Assembly: GCF_027797465.1 (NCBI RefSeq)
Contig: NZ_CP115608.1
Span: forward strand, 124,001-188,000
Source of the DNA: Campylobacter sp. CN_NE2
Lineage (GTDB): Bacteria; Campylobacterota; Campylobacteria; Campylobacterales; Campylobacteraceae
Length of the DNA stretch: 64,000 nucleotides
Direction of reading: 5' to 3'
Made by a program: the position numbers and the translations under genes. Position 1 is the first letter of the stretch, and every line of letters starts with the position of its first letter. This document shows, in pieces, positions 45,175 through 52,919 of the stretch. Under the pieces are notes generated by a model. The model was given only the letters and a program-made list of their open reading frames with translations, searched no databases and had not been told where the DNA came from.

Positions 45175-45779
45175 TAAAGGTTTGCGGGGCTAAATTTATC
45201 ACTTCTGCTAGTGGGCTTAGCGATAGCCCTGATTTTGGCAAAAGCGAAGTTGCCTTTTTAGGGCGGAGCAATGTCGGAAAAAGTAGCTTTATAAACGCCC
45301 TTGTGGGTCAAAAAAGCTTAGCAAAATCAAGCTCAACGCCCGGAAAAACGCAACTTGTAAATTTTTTCGAAGCCGAATTTATTGAGAATTTGGGCGAAAA
45401 TAGTGAAAAATTTTCGCTTATTTTTGTCGATTTGCCCGGTTTTGGCTATGCAAAAGTTTCAAAAAAAATGCACGGAATTTGGCAAAAAAACTTGGACGAA
45501 TTTATTAAAGAACGCAAAAATATAAAGCTTTTTGTGCATTTAATCGACTCTCGCCAGTTTGATTTACAAATCGATTTAAATTTGCAAGATTATCTAAAAA
45601 GTTTTTTGCGAAACGATCAAAAAATCATAAAATTTTACACAAAAAGTGATAAATTAAATCAAAGCGAAAAAGCCAAAGTTTTAAAATTTGATAACGAAGC
45701 AAAATTTATCTCAGTTTCAAAAAATTTTGGCATAGAAAACGCTAGACAAAGCATTATAAAAGGGGTTTTTGGTTTATGA
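45171..45779 (+). CDS. engB: Ribosome biogenesis GTPase YsxC/EngB
   Basis: A 202-residue GTPase needed for 50S assembly. G1 is GRSNVGKSS, G3 is DLPGFGYAKV and G4 TKSDKLN; GTTPGKT-like STPGKTQLVNFF is the switch I part. It overlaps lptA and the acetyltransferase gene by four bases each. Confidence 0.93.
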   Translation: MIKVCGAKFITSASGLSDSPDFGKSEVAFLGRSNVGKSSFINALVGQKSLAKSSSTPGKTQLVNFFEAEFIENLGENSEKFSLIFVDLPGFGYAKVSKKMHGIWQKNLDEFIKERKNIKLFVHLIDSRQFDLQIDLNLQDYLKSFLRNDQKIIKFYTKSDKLNQSEKAKVLKFDNEAKFISVSKNFGIENARQSIIKGVFGL

Positions 45780-46234
45780 TAGAGTTAAAAAAAGCTAGAC
45801 TTTGCGATATTGAAAGTATGCAAAATTTAGTAAAAGATGAGGTCGAAAGCGGGGTGCTTTTACCAAGAAGCGACGAAGAGATTGCGACAAATATTCGTTC
45901 TTATACTCTTGCTTTTCGTGACGGAGAACTAGCGGGTTTTGCGTCTTTGAAAATTTTTAATGCGAATTTAGCCGAAGTGCGAAGTTTGGTTGTATCGCCG
46001 AATTTTCGTAAGCAAGGCATAGGCGCAAAAATAGTAGAAGAACTTATCAAAGAAGCCGAATTTTACGGCTTAAAGCAGGTTTTTGCTCTAACTTATCAAA
46101 AAGGTTTTTTTGAGAAATTGGGCTTTAAAGAAATTTCAAAAGAAGAGCTTCCAGCTCAGAAAATTTGGGCAGATTGTATAAAATGCAAAAAATTTCCGGT
46201 ATGCAACGAAATCGCAGTAATCTATACGCTATAA
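45776..46234 (+). CDS. GNAT acetyltransferase, short N-acetylglutamate-synthase type
   Basis: A 152-residue GNAT protein. The acetyl-CoA motif is SLVVSPNFRKQGIGAKIV. The C-terminal KIWADCIKCKKFPVCNEIAV with its conserved cysteines is typical of short ArgA-like N-acetylglutamate synthases. It may supply the first step of arginine synthesis, but a general GNAT role is not excluded. Confidence 0.75.
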   Translation: MIELKKARLCDIESMQNLVKDEVESGVLLPRSDEEIATNIRSYTLAFRDGELAGFASLKIFNANLAEVRSLVVSPNFRKQGIGAKIVEELIKEAEFYGLKQVFALTYQKGFFEKLGFKEISKEELPAQKIWADCIKCKKFPVCNEIAVIYTL

Positions 46235-46689
46235 CAAATGCTTTTTTGATAGCGTGTTTGTTTATTTATCTGATTTTAACTTCAATGAATCAAAAATTAC
46301 CGCCGCTAATAGGGCTATTTTTTCTTCATCAAATCGTGCTAAGATTTGAAAATGAAAACAAATTTAAAAGCTACGGCGCAATGTGGTATATAGGCATACT
46401 TTATCTTTTTATAGCTGAGCAAATTCACGGATTTCATCTATTTTCAATTGCCGTTACATTTATCATTTTTTATCTTTTTATATTTGAAATTTCGATCAAA
46501 TTTATTAAATTTAGAAATTTGCTCATCGCACTTTATGTTCTTATCGGTTATGCGGGGACTTTTTTGGTTAGCAATGCTATTTCGTATGCCAAAAAAAGCG
46601 GATATTTGGTTTTTGGAAGCGAATATCTTTGGTATATTTTTATTGAAATTTTAATCGGACTTCTTATTTTTAGGGGAAGATTGGTATGA
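46183..46689 (+). CDS. Integral membrane protein in MreD position
   Basis: A protein of ~168 residues with five or so membrane segments. The start is uncertain (TTG 46165, ATG 46183 or ATG 46201, none with a clear ribosome-binding site); all overlap the acetyltransferase gene. It sits directly before mrdA, overlapping by four bases, the place MreD occupies in many bacteria, and its size fits MreD. The sequence itself is too divergent to prove it. Confidence 0.6.
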   Translation: MQKISGMQRNRSNLYAITNAFLIACLFIYLILTSMNQKLPPLIGLFFLHQIVLRFENENKFKSYGAMWYIGILYLFIAEQIHGFHLFSIAVTFIIFYLFIFEISIKFIKFRNLLIALYVLIGYAGTFLVSNAISYAKKSGYLVFGSEYLWYIFIEILIGLLIFRGRLV

Positions 46690-48518
46690 GATTAAAATTG
46701 GTTTTTTCGTTTATTCTCATATTTTGGGCTATGCTTTTGGTGCGAATTTACTATCTTTCTATCAAATCAAATGAATATTACGAAGAAATCGCCGAACAAA
46801 ATGTGGTAAAAAGCGAACTCATCGCTCCTGTTAGAGGGCAAATTTTAGATACCAAAGGCACACCATTAGCCATAAATAGGCTTGGATTTTCGATTTGGCT
46901 TGCCCCACATTTGAAAATGGGTAGCGAATTAGAAGAAGAAATTTCAGTTTTAACGGAAATTTTTTCAGAACTAAATGCTACGCAGATAAAAAAAGATTAT
47001 CAAAAACAAAATTCGCCTTACAATCAAAATTTTATAAAAGTTGTCGAATTTTTGGATTATAACGAAACCGTAAAACATTTTGCCACGCTAAATTTAAGAG
47101 ATAAATTAAAAATCGAGCCAAACTCTCAAAGGCTTTATCCGCAAAATTCCCTTGCTTCGCATGTCATCGGCTATGTGGGTCGTGCAAATTCGAAAGATAT
47201 AGAAAAAAACTATATGTCGCGTTTAACGGGATATGTCGGCAGAAGCGGCGTGGAAGGGTATTATAACGGAATTTTGCAAGGCAGTATCGGTGAGCGAAAA
47301 ACAAAAGTTACAGCCCTAAATAAAGTCGTCGAAGAAATTTCATTTGTGCCGCCTAGCAGTAGTGATATAGAGCTTACTATTGATATTCAGTTGCAAAAAC
47401 ACCTGCGTGAAATTTTTAAAAAAGACGCAGGAGTCGCCATAGTCATGGATATAAAAGACGGAGCGATACTAGCGGCGGGAAGCTTTCCTGAATATGATTT
47501 AAATCAGTTTGTAACGGGCATTAGCGCTGAAAATTGGAACGAGCTTATAAACGATTTGAGCCACCCATTTACAAATAAGCTTGTAAATGGGCTTTATCCG
47601 CCAGGTTCAGTTATAAAAATGGCGATTGGAATGTCGTTTATAAATTCGGGCAAAATCGCCGAAAATTGGGCGCCACATTGTAGCGGTGTAATGGAGCTTG
47701 GCGGGCGTAAATTTCGTTGTTGGAAAGGCTGGGGTCACGGCAAGGTAAATTTAAACGATGCCATTAGAGAGAGTTGCGATGTCTATTTTTATGAAGGAAG
47801 TTTGATTGTGGGCATTGATTATATGGCGAGTTATCTTGATAGAATGGGCTTTGGTCGCAAAACAAATGTCGATTTGCCGAACGAATTTGTAGGTACCGTG
47901 CCAAATAAAGCATGGAAAATGCAAAAATTTAAGCGCCCGTGGTATCAAGGCGAAACCGTAAATGCCTCAATCGGGCAGGGCGATATTTTGATTACACCTA
48001 TGCAAATGGCAAAACACACAGCCGAACTAGCTTCGGGGCATGGCTTGACGCCGCATTTTTTAAAAAGTATCGAAGGCGAAAAAATAGAATTTGCCCCAAA
48101 AGAGCTTTTTACGCCGACAGAAATGTTGCAACTACCGATGATAAGAAAGGCTATGTTTGAAGTTGCAAATCACGAAAAAGGCACTGCAACAAAGGTTTTG
48201 CAAGGTATCGTTGTGCCGATTGCAGCTAAAACAGGCACGGCTCAGGTCGTAGGAATTTCGCAAACGGAAAAAACTCGCATGAAGGAAGCCGATATGGAGT
48301 ATTATCAACGCTCACACGCATGGATGACGACATTTGGACCTTATGAAAAACCACAATATGCAGTAACCGTGCTAGTCGAGCATGGCGGCGGCGGCGGAAG
48401 TGCAGCCGGTCCAAAAGTAAAGCAAATTTATGAAAAACTTGTTGAGCTTGGTTACATAAAAATCCCTGAACCTACGGAAAAATCGGATAAAAAAGTGCAG
48501 AAAAGAAAAAATAATTAA
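46686..48518 (+). CDS. mrdA: Penicillin-binding protein 2, elongation transpeptidase
   Basis: A 610-residue class B PBP: an N-terminal membrane anchor, a pedestal domain (~50-230), and a transpeptidase domain with S-x-x-K in PPGSVIKMA, S-x-N-type ESCDVYF and KTGTAQVVG. It cross-links the peptidoglycan polymerised by RodA in the elongasome. Its 3' end overlaps the convergent OsmC-like gene by four bases, with no room for a separate terminator. Confidence 0.93.
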   Translation: MRLKLVFSFILIFWAMLLVRIYYLSIKSNEYYEEIAEQNVVKSELIAPVRGQILDTKGTPLAINRLGFSIWLAPHLKMGSELEEEISVLTEIFSELNATQIKKDYQKQNSPYNQNFIKVVEFLDYNETVKHFATLNLRDKLKIEPNSQRLYPQNSLASHVIGYVGRANSKDIEKNYMSRLTGYVGRSGVEGYYNGILQGSIGERKTKVTALNKVVEEISFVPPSSSDIELTIDIQLQKHLREIFKKDAGVAIVMDIKDGAILAAGSFPEYDLNQFVTGISAENWNELINDLSHPFTNKLVNGLYPPGSVIKMAIGMSFINSGKIAENWAPHCSGVMELGGRKFRCWKGWGHGKVNLNDAIRESCDVYFYEGSLIVGIDYMASYLDRMGFGRKTNVDLPNEFVGTVPNKAWKMQKFKRPWYQGETVNASIGQGDILITPMQMAKHTAELASGHGLTPHFLKSIEGEKIEFAPKELFTPTEMLQLPMIRKAMFEVANHEKGTATKVLQGIVVPIAAKTGTAQVVGISQTEKTRMKEADMEYYQRSHAWMTTFGPYEKPQYAVTVLVEHGGGGGSAAGPKVKQIYEKLVELGYIKIPEPTEKSDKKVQKRKNN

Positions 48519-48967
48519 ATTATTTGTTCGAATTTAATCTTTAAATTTAGTGAATTTTGCAAATTTTGATATATCAAATTTCGCTTTAACGCTTCGTTTG
48601 TAAATTTGCTAAATTCATCATCGCTCATATCGCTTGAAATGTAAATTTTTATCTCGCAAAGCTCGATTTTTGGGCTATCATCATAGCCGATGACATTTAA
48701 AATGGTTAGCGAATTTGAAATTTCAAATTTAATCTTGCCTTCCATTTCTAAAATGGCGATTTTTTTGAATTTTGCAAATTCATAAATTCCAGCCAAAACT
48801 CCACCTAAAAGGCTACTTGCGAAATAATCAAGCGAACTTTTTTCCGTGCTTTTTATATCAAAATTTATCTGATTTGATATTATTATCTCATCATTTGGCG
48901 TAAAAAGCTTGATTTTGTTTTCTCGCAAAACGGCTCGGTATTTAGCATTAAATTTTTCAAATTCCAT
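48515..48967 (-). CDS. OsmC-like protein
   Basis: A 150-residue soluble protein whose pattern (SSLDYFASSLLGGVLAGIYEFAK helix, then beta strands with LNVIGYDDSPKIELCEIKIYI and a helix FTNEALKRNLIYQ) resembles the OsmC/Ohr fold. The two catalytic cysteines of peroxide-reducing members are not in their usual places (the helix has Gly/Leu, and the later Cys is replaced by Asn in KRNLIYQ), so peroxidase activity is doubtful. Last gene of the minus-strand set. Confidence 0.5.
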   Translation of the reverse strand: MEFEKFNAKYRAVLRENKIKLFTPNDEIIISNQINFDIKSTEKSSLDYFASSLLGGVLAGIYEFAKFKKIAILEMEGKIKFEISNSLTILNVIGYDDSPKIELCEIKIYISSDMSDDEFSKFTNEALKRNLIYQNLQNSLNLKIKFEQII

Positions 48968-50129
48968 ATTTTTCTCTAAGTGCGATTTTAGCGTTATTTA
49001 GTGCGTTTAGTTTAGCTTTGATTATATCGTAAGAATTTAGCGTTCTATTTGCAAAAGTGGCAAAACCACAATCAGGATTTAGCAAAATGCGATTTTTAGG
49101 GATAAATTTAAGCAAATTTTCTGCCCTTTGCACGATTTCATCTACGCTTTCGATTTTATCATTTCTAGGATTTATCACGCCAAGTCCGATAGTAGCGTGA
49201 TTTCGCATAAATTCATTTTTAAAAAGCGTTTGGATTTCCCCGGCTCTTGGTGTTGCAAATTCAAGCATAAAAATTTCACAGCCTGATTTTTCAAAAAGCT
49301 TTAAAAGCCCGTCATAAGAGCCTTTTAGTAAAATACTTTCATCCTTACTCCAATTTCCCCTACAAACATGCAAAGCTGTTTTGATATTTTTGCTTTTTGC
49401 ATATTTTATTAAGTTTTCTATCAAATTTGAAGCAAATTCTAGCTCTTCTTCATAGTTTTTTTTCTCGCTAAGTGCAGCACACATAAACGATCTTGTCTGC
49501 TCTTTTGAAAAGAGAATTTCGGTTAGCACAGGCTCGTCAAACTGCACCAAATCAACACCAAATTCAGCCAAATCATCGATTTCGGCTTTTAAAATTTCCA
49601 AAACATCTACGCTTAGGCTTTCTTTATCGTCATAAAAATGCGATGAAAGTTCGCCAAGCCACATCGAGCGAGTTAGCAGATAAATGCCCGGCAAAGTGGC
49701 CTTTAAAGGGCGATTTGTAAATTTTTTAACTAGCTTCATTTCACCCAGCACAAGCGGGTTTTTTCGTTTTACTTTGCCGACACAAACGGCGTTTTTAATG
49801 GCAAGAGCAGGGACATCTAAAATTTCAAGCATATCTTCAAAACGCTGTTTTTGTGGCATAAAATCAAGCATTTCGCTCATACTCATTAGCTTTGCACCAG
49901 CTATTTTTTCGCTTACAAATGAAAGGTAATTATCCCTATTAAGCTCACCGCTTGTGATAAAATCAATGTCAAATTTTTCTTGCAAACGAACGACTTTTTC
50001 AGTCTCTTTTTGCAAAATATTATCAACTTCGCTTTTTGAAATTTTACCCAAAATTTGCTTTTTTCGTGCAAGTAAAAGCTCTTGTGAGCGTGGCATTGAC
50101 CCCATTAGCGAAGTTGAAAAAGCTTTCAT
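48957..50129 (-). CDS. Core methionine-synthase-like protein (MetE C-terminal domain type)
   Basis: A ~390-residue TIM barrel resembling only the catalytic half of cobalamin-independent methionine synthase. Zinc ligands are kept: H254 and C256 in LHVCRGN, and C354 in NPDCGFAT; QFDEPVLTE is the substrate-binding strand. The N-terminal domain for triglutamyl-folate is missing, so the methyl donor may be something else. The ATG at 50129 has GGAT upstream; a TTG at 50141 is the alternative. It is adjacent to the PhnD-like gene. Confidence 0.75.
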   Translation of the reverse strand: MKAFSTSLMGSMPRSQELLLARKKQILGKISKSEVDNILQKETEKVVRLQEKFDIDFITSGELNRDNYLSFVSEKIAGAKLMSMSEMLDFMPQKQRFEDMLEILDVPALAIKNAVCVGKVKRKNPLVLGEMKLVKKFTNRPLKATLPGIYLLTRSMWLGELSSHFYDDKESLSVDVLEILKAEIDDLAEFGVDLVQFDEPVLTEILFSKEQTRSFMCAALSEKKNYEEELEFASNLIENLIKYAKSKNIKTALHVCRGNWSKDESILLKGSYDGLLKLFEKSGCEIFMLEFATPRAGEIQTLFKNEFMRNHATIGLGVINPRNDKIESVDEIVQRAENLLKFIPKNRILLNPDCGFATFANRTLNSYDIIKAKLNALNNAKIALREKYGI

Positions 50130-50130
50130 T

Positions 50131-50937
50131 TTAATATCCAAAAAAGCTTAGATACTCATTTGCCTGAGTGATTTGAACAAAGCCTTTTGTGCGACCACTG
50201 ACCCACTTTTTAAGACCTTCTAAATCCATCATCTCTTTGTGTTTTGGATTGTTATAATCCATTAAAAATAGCACTTTTTCAAATTCATTTAGCAAATTTT
50301 TATCAAAATCGCTTCTAGCGTTGAAAATGCAGTGGTCAAATAGTGCCGTTTCATCTAAAATGACAAATTTATCTTTATCCAAAGTGCCATCACTTGCCCA
50401 ACGCTCATAGTTCATATCAAGCATCCATGAAGCCGATACTTCGCCTTTTTCGAGCGCTTTAAAGGCGTCTAGCTCGCCACCGACATGATCGCCATGTAGT
50501 CCCACGCCGATGTCAAATCGAACTTCTTCATAATCACTACCAAATTCAAGTCCGTTTAAATGCAAGTGATTTATCGGAATTAGCCTTGCTTGTGGCGAAT
50601 CATAAGCTCCAAAGCCGATTTTTTTGCCCTTTAAATCGCTTAAATTTGCAATCTCTTTTGTCGTTACTAGATAAGATTTTCTATCGTTATCGGTATCTCT
50701 CATGGCTGAGTTTAAAACGCTTCCTTTGCTTCGCAAAAATGCGTCTAAGTAGGCTAATGGCGAATTCCACGCAATGTCGATTTCGCCTTTTAAAAGTGCA
50801 TCGACTTGCATTTTATAATCTTTAAAGAAAACAGGCTCTAAATTTAGTCCGTTTTCTTTGAAAAAATCAGCGATAATGCCCCAAATAACAGTAACTTGTG
50901 GTGCGTAGATGACGGCTCCTAGTTTTATTGTTTGCAT
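50131..50937 (-). CDS. PhnD-like periplasmic-binding-fold protein without a signal peptide
   Basis: A 268-residue protein of the phosphate/phosphite/phosphonate-binding PhnD family: it opens IKLGAVIYAPQV, and has GEIDIAWNSPLAYL, LKGKKIGFGAYDSPQA and HGDHVGGELDAFKALEKGE. There is no signal peptide or lipobox, so it should be cytosolic and act as an enzyme or ligand carrier rather than a transporter component. No ABC genes are adjacent. AAGGAAAATTT lies upstream. Confidence 0.72.
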   Translation of the reverse strand: MQTIKLGAVIYAPQVTVIWGIIADFFKENGLNLEPVFFKDYKMQVDALLKGEIDIAWNSPLAYLDAFLRSKGSVLNSAMRDTDNDRKSYLVTTKEIANLSDLKGKKIGFGAYDSPQARLIPINHLHLNGLEFGSDYEEVRFDIGVGLHGDHVGGELDAFKALEKGEVSASWMLDMNYERWASDGTLDKDKFVILDETALFDHCIFNARSDFDKNLLNEFEKVLFLMDYNNPKHKEMMDLEGLKKWVSGRTKGFVQITQANEYLSFFGY

Positions 50938-50985
50938 AAATTTTCCTTATTAAATTTAAATTTGCAAATTTGCATTGCAAATGCC

Positions 50986-51080
50986 GACAGATTGGGGCGT
51001 TTATGAGCAAAACGAGTGAAACGCTAGACTGGTATGTCTGCGTGAGCGAGTTTTGTGATATATCGCCCCAAGATTAGGCT
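50986..51080 (-). repeat. Intergenic palindromic repeat, diverged copy 4 (AGCCTA family)
   Basis: Read on the minus strand it starts CAGCCTAATCTTGGGGCG, contains the pair CGCCCCAA/TTGGGGCG (51064-51071 and 50992-50999) and nested arms around CAAAAC/GTTTTG, and ends ATCTGTC. The plan is that of copies 1 and 2: AGCCTA after a stop codon, palindrome, CTGTC. It lies 18 bases after the acyl-CoA-dehydrogenase-like stop, in its sense direction. Confidence 0.5.
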
Positions 51081-51098
51081 GGTTTATTTCTAAATTTA

Positions 51099-52217
51099 CT
51101 ATATCTCTTGACCTGTGATTGCTTTTCCTAGCCATATAGTAAGCACATCGACGCTTGGCGCCATAATCTGACTTGCTAGGCTATCACGCAAATATCGCTC
51201 CATATTTCCAAATTTATTATACGCCTTTCCGCCGCCAATTCGCATACCGATATTTGCTAGTTCTATCGCACTTTCACTTGCAAAAATTCTTGCACTTAGA
51301 AGCTTAGCAAACGCTTCTTCTTCGCCATTTGCGATGGCTTTTGCAGCTTCTTTTGTGCCAAGAACTGCTGCATTTGTTTTAGCATAAATTTTTGCTAGGT
51401 GAATTTGGACTGTTTCAATCGCACAAAGTGGTTTATCATCGCCATATTTTCGCGTTGTAGAATGCGAAATAGCTTCATTTAAAATCGCCTTACAAACACC
51501 GCTATAAACGGCTGCCAAACCACATACAAAAAGTGGTGCAATGCCGTTAAAAACCTGCTCCATACCAGTATCTGGACTACCTATGCGAAATTTATTATTT
51601 AGTTTTAGATTGTCCATTTTCATCTGGCAAGATACATTTGCTCTCATGCCAAGCCCGTTCCAGCTGTTGCTTAAAAACTCCAAGCCTTGCGTTCCAAGCG
51701 GAATGCACCAGTTATCGATGCCGTCTTTGCCGCGGGCTAAAACAAGATAAAAACTTGCGTATCCGCCACTTGTAACCATGCTTTTTAAGCCATTTAGCGT
51801 GGTAGTATCGGCTTCAAAACTAGCTGTCGTATCAGGCATATAAAAGTGTGTTCCACTTCCAAGCTCGCTATATGCAAGGGCGGCGAATTTTTTCTCTTCT
51901 ACGATAGATTTGAAAACCTCTTTTTTAAGCTCGTCGCTACCATATTTGTTTAAGCAAAATAACGCAACATTGCTCATCATATAACAAAGCCCGACACTAG
52001 CCGAACTTTCGGCAAACGCCATACAAATTTCAGCGTGTTCTTCTATGCCAAGTCCAGCCCCGCCATACTCTTTTGGGATAACTAACGAAAAATATCCTTC
52101 ATTTGCTATTTCTTTAAAGGTTTCAACCGCAAATGCCTTATTTTCGTCATTTGCAACTACGAACGGATCAATGTGTTTTTTGGCAAATTCTCTTGCCTTT
52201 TTGTAGATTTCTGACAT
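51099..52217 (-). CDS. Acyl-CoA dehydrogenase-like flavoprotein lacking the usual catalytic Glu
   Basis: A 372-residue protein with the acyl-CoA dehydrogenase fold: helical N-terminus with VIPKEYGGAGLGIEEHAEI, the flavin/substrate region YSELGSGTHF...MVTSGGYAS, and the C-terminal helical domain NIGMRIGGGKAYNKFGNMERYLRD. The usual C-terminal YEGT carrying the base is MAPS here (residue 353 is Ala). It may use another base, or be a flavin monooxygenase of the DszC/SfnC kind. AGGACTTGA is upstream. Confidence 0.75.
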   Translation of the reverse strand: MSEIYKKAREFAKKHIDPFVVANDENKAFAVETFKEIANEGYFSLVIPKEYGGAGLGIEEHAEICMAFAESSASVGLCYMMSNVALFCLNKYGSDELKKEVFKSIVEEKKFAALAYSELGSGTHFYMPDTTASFEADTTTLNGLKSMVTSGGYASFYLVLARGKDGIDNWCIPLGTQGLEFLSNSWNGLGMRANVSCQMKMDNLKLNNKFRIGSPDTGMEQVFNGIAPLFVCGLAAVYSGVCKAILNEAISHSTTRKYGDDKPLCAIETVQIHLAKIYAKTNAAVLGTKEAAKAIANGEEEAFAKLLSARIFASESAIELANIGMRIGGGKAYNKFGNMERYLRDSLASQIMAPSVDVLTIWLGKAITGQEI

Positions 52218-52450
52218 TCAAGTCCTTTTTTTGTTCTACGCAAACCTTGCGTCTAAAATCCTTAATACTACTAAAATTCCCATTTTAATACCATTAAAAA
52301 AAATAATATATTTTTAAATTAATATTATTTTAAGTTTTAAATTTTCAAAAAAACGAAAGAAAATGAGACGAAAGAAAAGGCATTTTACTGATTAAATTTT
52401 GTAAATTCATTTGAAAATCACAAATTTTATAGACTTTTTATTTTTTTAGT
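52218..52450. other. AT-rich divergent intergenic region upstream of the tRNAs
   Basis: This region separates the acyl-CoA-dehydrogenase-like gene from the tRNA promoter. It contains a perfect 6-bp hairpin ACGCAA-acc-TTGCGT (52238-52252) close to the gene start and a direct repeat of ACGAAAGAAAA. No gene is visible. Confidence 0.5.
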
Positions 52451-52458
52451 TATAAAAT
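52451..52458 (+). promoter_or_regulatory. Probable tRNA operon -10 box
   Basis: TATAAAAT preceded by a T-rich stretch lies 10 bases before the first tRNA base, the right distance for transcription starting just ahead of tRNA-Lys. Confidence 0.6.
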
Positions 52459-52468
52459 ACTAGTTCGT

Positions 52469-52544
52469 GTCTCGTTAGCTCAGCTGGTAGAGCATCTGAC
52501 TCTTAATCAGGCGGCCGCAGGTTCGAACCCCGCACGGGACACCA
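52469..52544 (+). tRNA. tRNA-Lys (anticodon CTT)
   Basis: The cloverleaf is complete: acceptor GTCTCGT with ACGGGAC (one G-T pair), D-stem GCTC/GAGC, anticodon loop CTCTTAA giving CTT (52502-52504), T-loop TTCGAAC with one A-C mismatch in the T-stem, and an encoded CCA. It reads AAG. Confidence 0.93.
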
Positions 52545-52557
52545 TTTAATGTTTTGT

Positions 52558-52632
52558 GGCCCTTTCGTCTAGCGGTTAGGACGCCGGCCTCTCACGCCGG
52601 CAACACGAGTTCGATTCTCGTAAGGGTCACCA
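52558..52632 (+). tRNA. tRNA-Glu (anticodon CTC)
   Basis: The acceptor GGCCCTT pairs with AAGGGTC. The anticodon stem CCGGC/GCCGG holds loop CTCTCAC, giving anticodon CTC. T-loop is TTCGATT, CCA is encoded. It lies 13 bases after tRNA-Lys and is probably co-transcribed with it. It reads GAG. Confidence 0.93.
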
Positions 52633-52703
52633 AAGCTTTTTTATGTTTAAATTTGTTGGGAGATTTATTTTCCTTTGTCTTATTTTGTGTAAGGACTTGA
52701 ATA

Positions 52704-52919
52704 ATGAGTGCTTTTGATTTTTCTATAAGATTTGAAAATCTTGACAAGCTTATCCGAAGCACTAAAAGCGATTTGACAAATTTATCCTTGCATTTATCGA
52801 CTTGTAATAACGATAAAATGGGGATTGTAATCTTTTTATTATTTGATTGGAATAAATATTTTACACAAAAGAAAATTTCTATAAGCGCGCAAATACAATT
52901 TCAAAATAGTGAATTTTGA
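52704..52919 (+). CDS. Small hypothetical protein next to the tRNAs
   Basis: A 71-residue open frame with AAGGA eight bases before ATG, so translation is plausible. The sequence is ordinary in composition (SAFDFSIRFENLDKLIRS) but no domain is recognised. It overlaps the convergent downstream gene by 19 bases. It may be a real small gene or a remnant of DNA inserted at the tRNA site. Confidence 0.35.
   Translation: MSAFDFSIRFENLDKLIRSTKSDLTNLSLHLSTCNNDKMGIVIFLLFDWNKYFTQKKISISAQIQFQNSEF

Noticed and set aside
52632-52645. Terminator after tRNA-Glu
   Set aside because: AAAGCTTTTTT has a T run but the self-complementary AAAGCTTT cannot form a hairpin with a loop.
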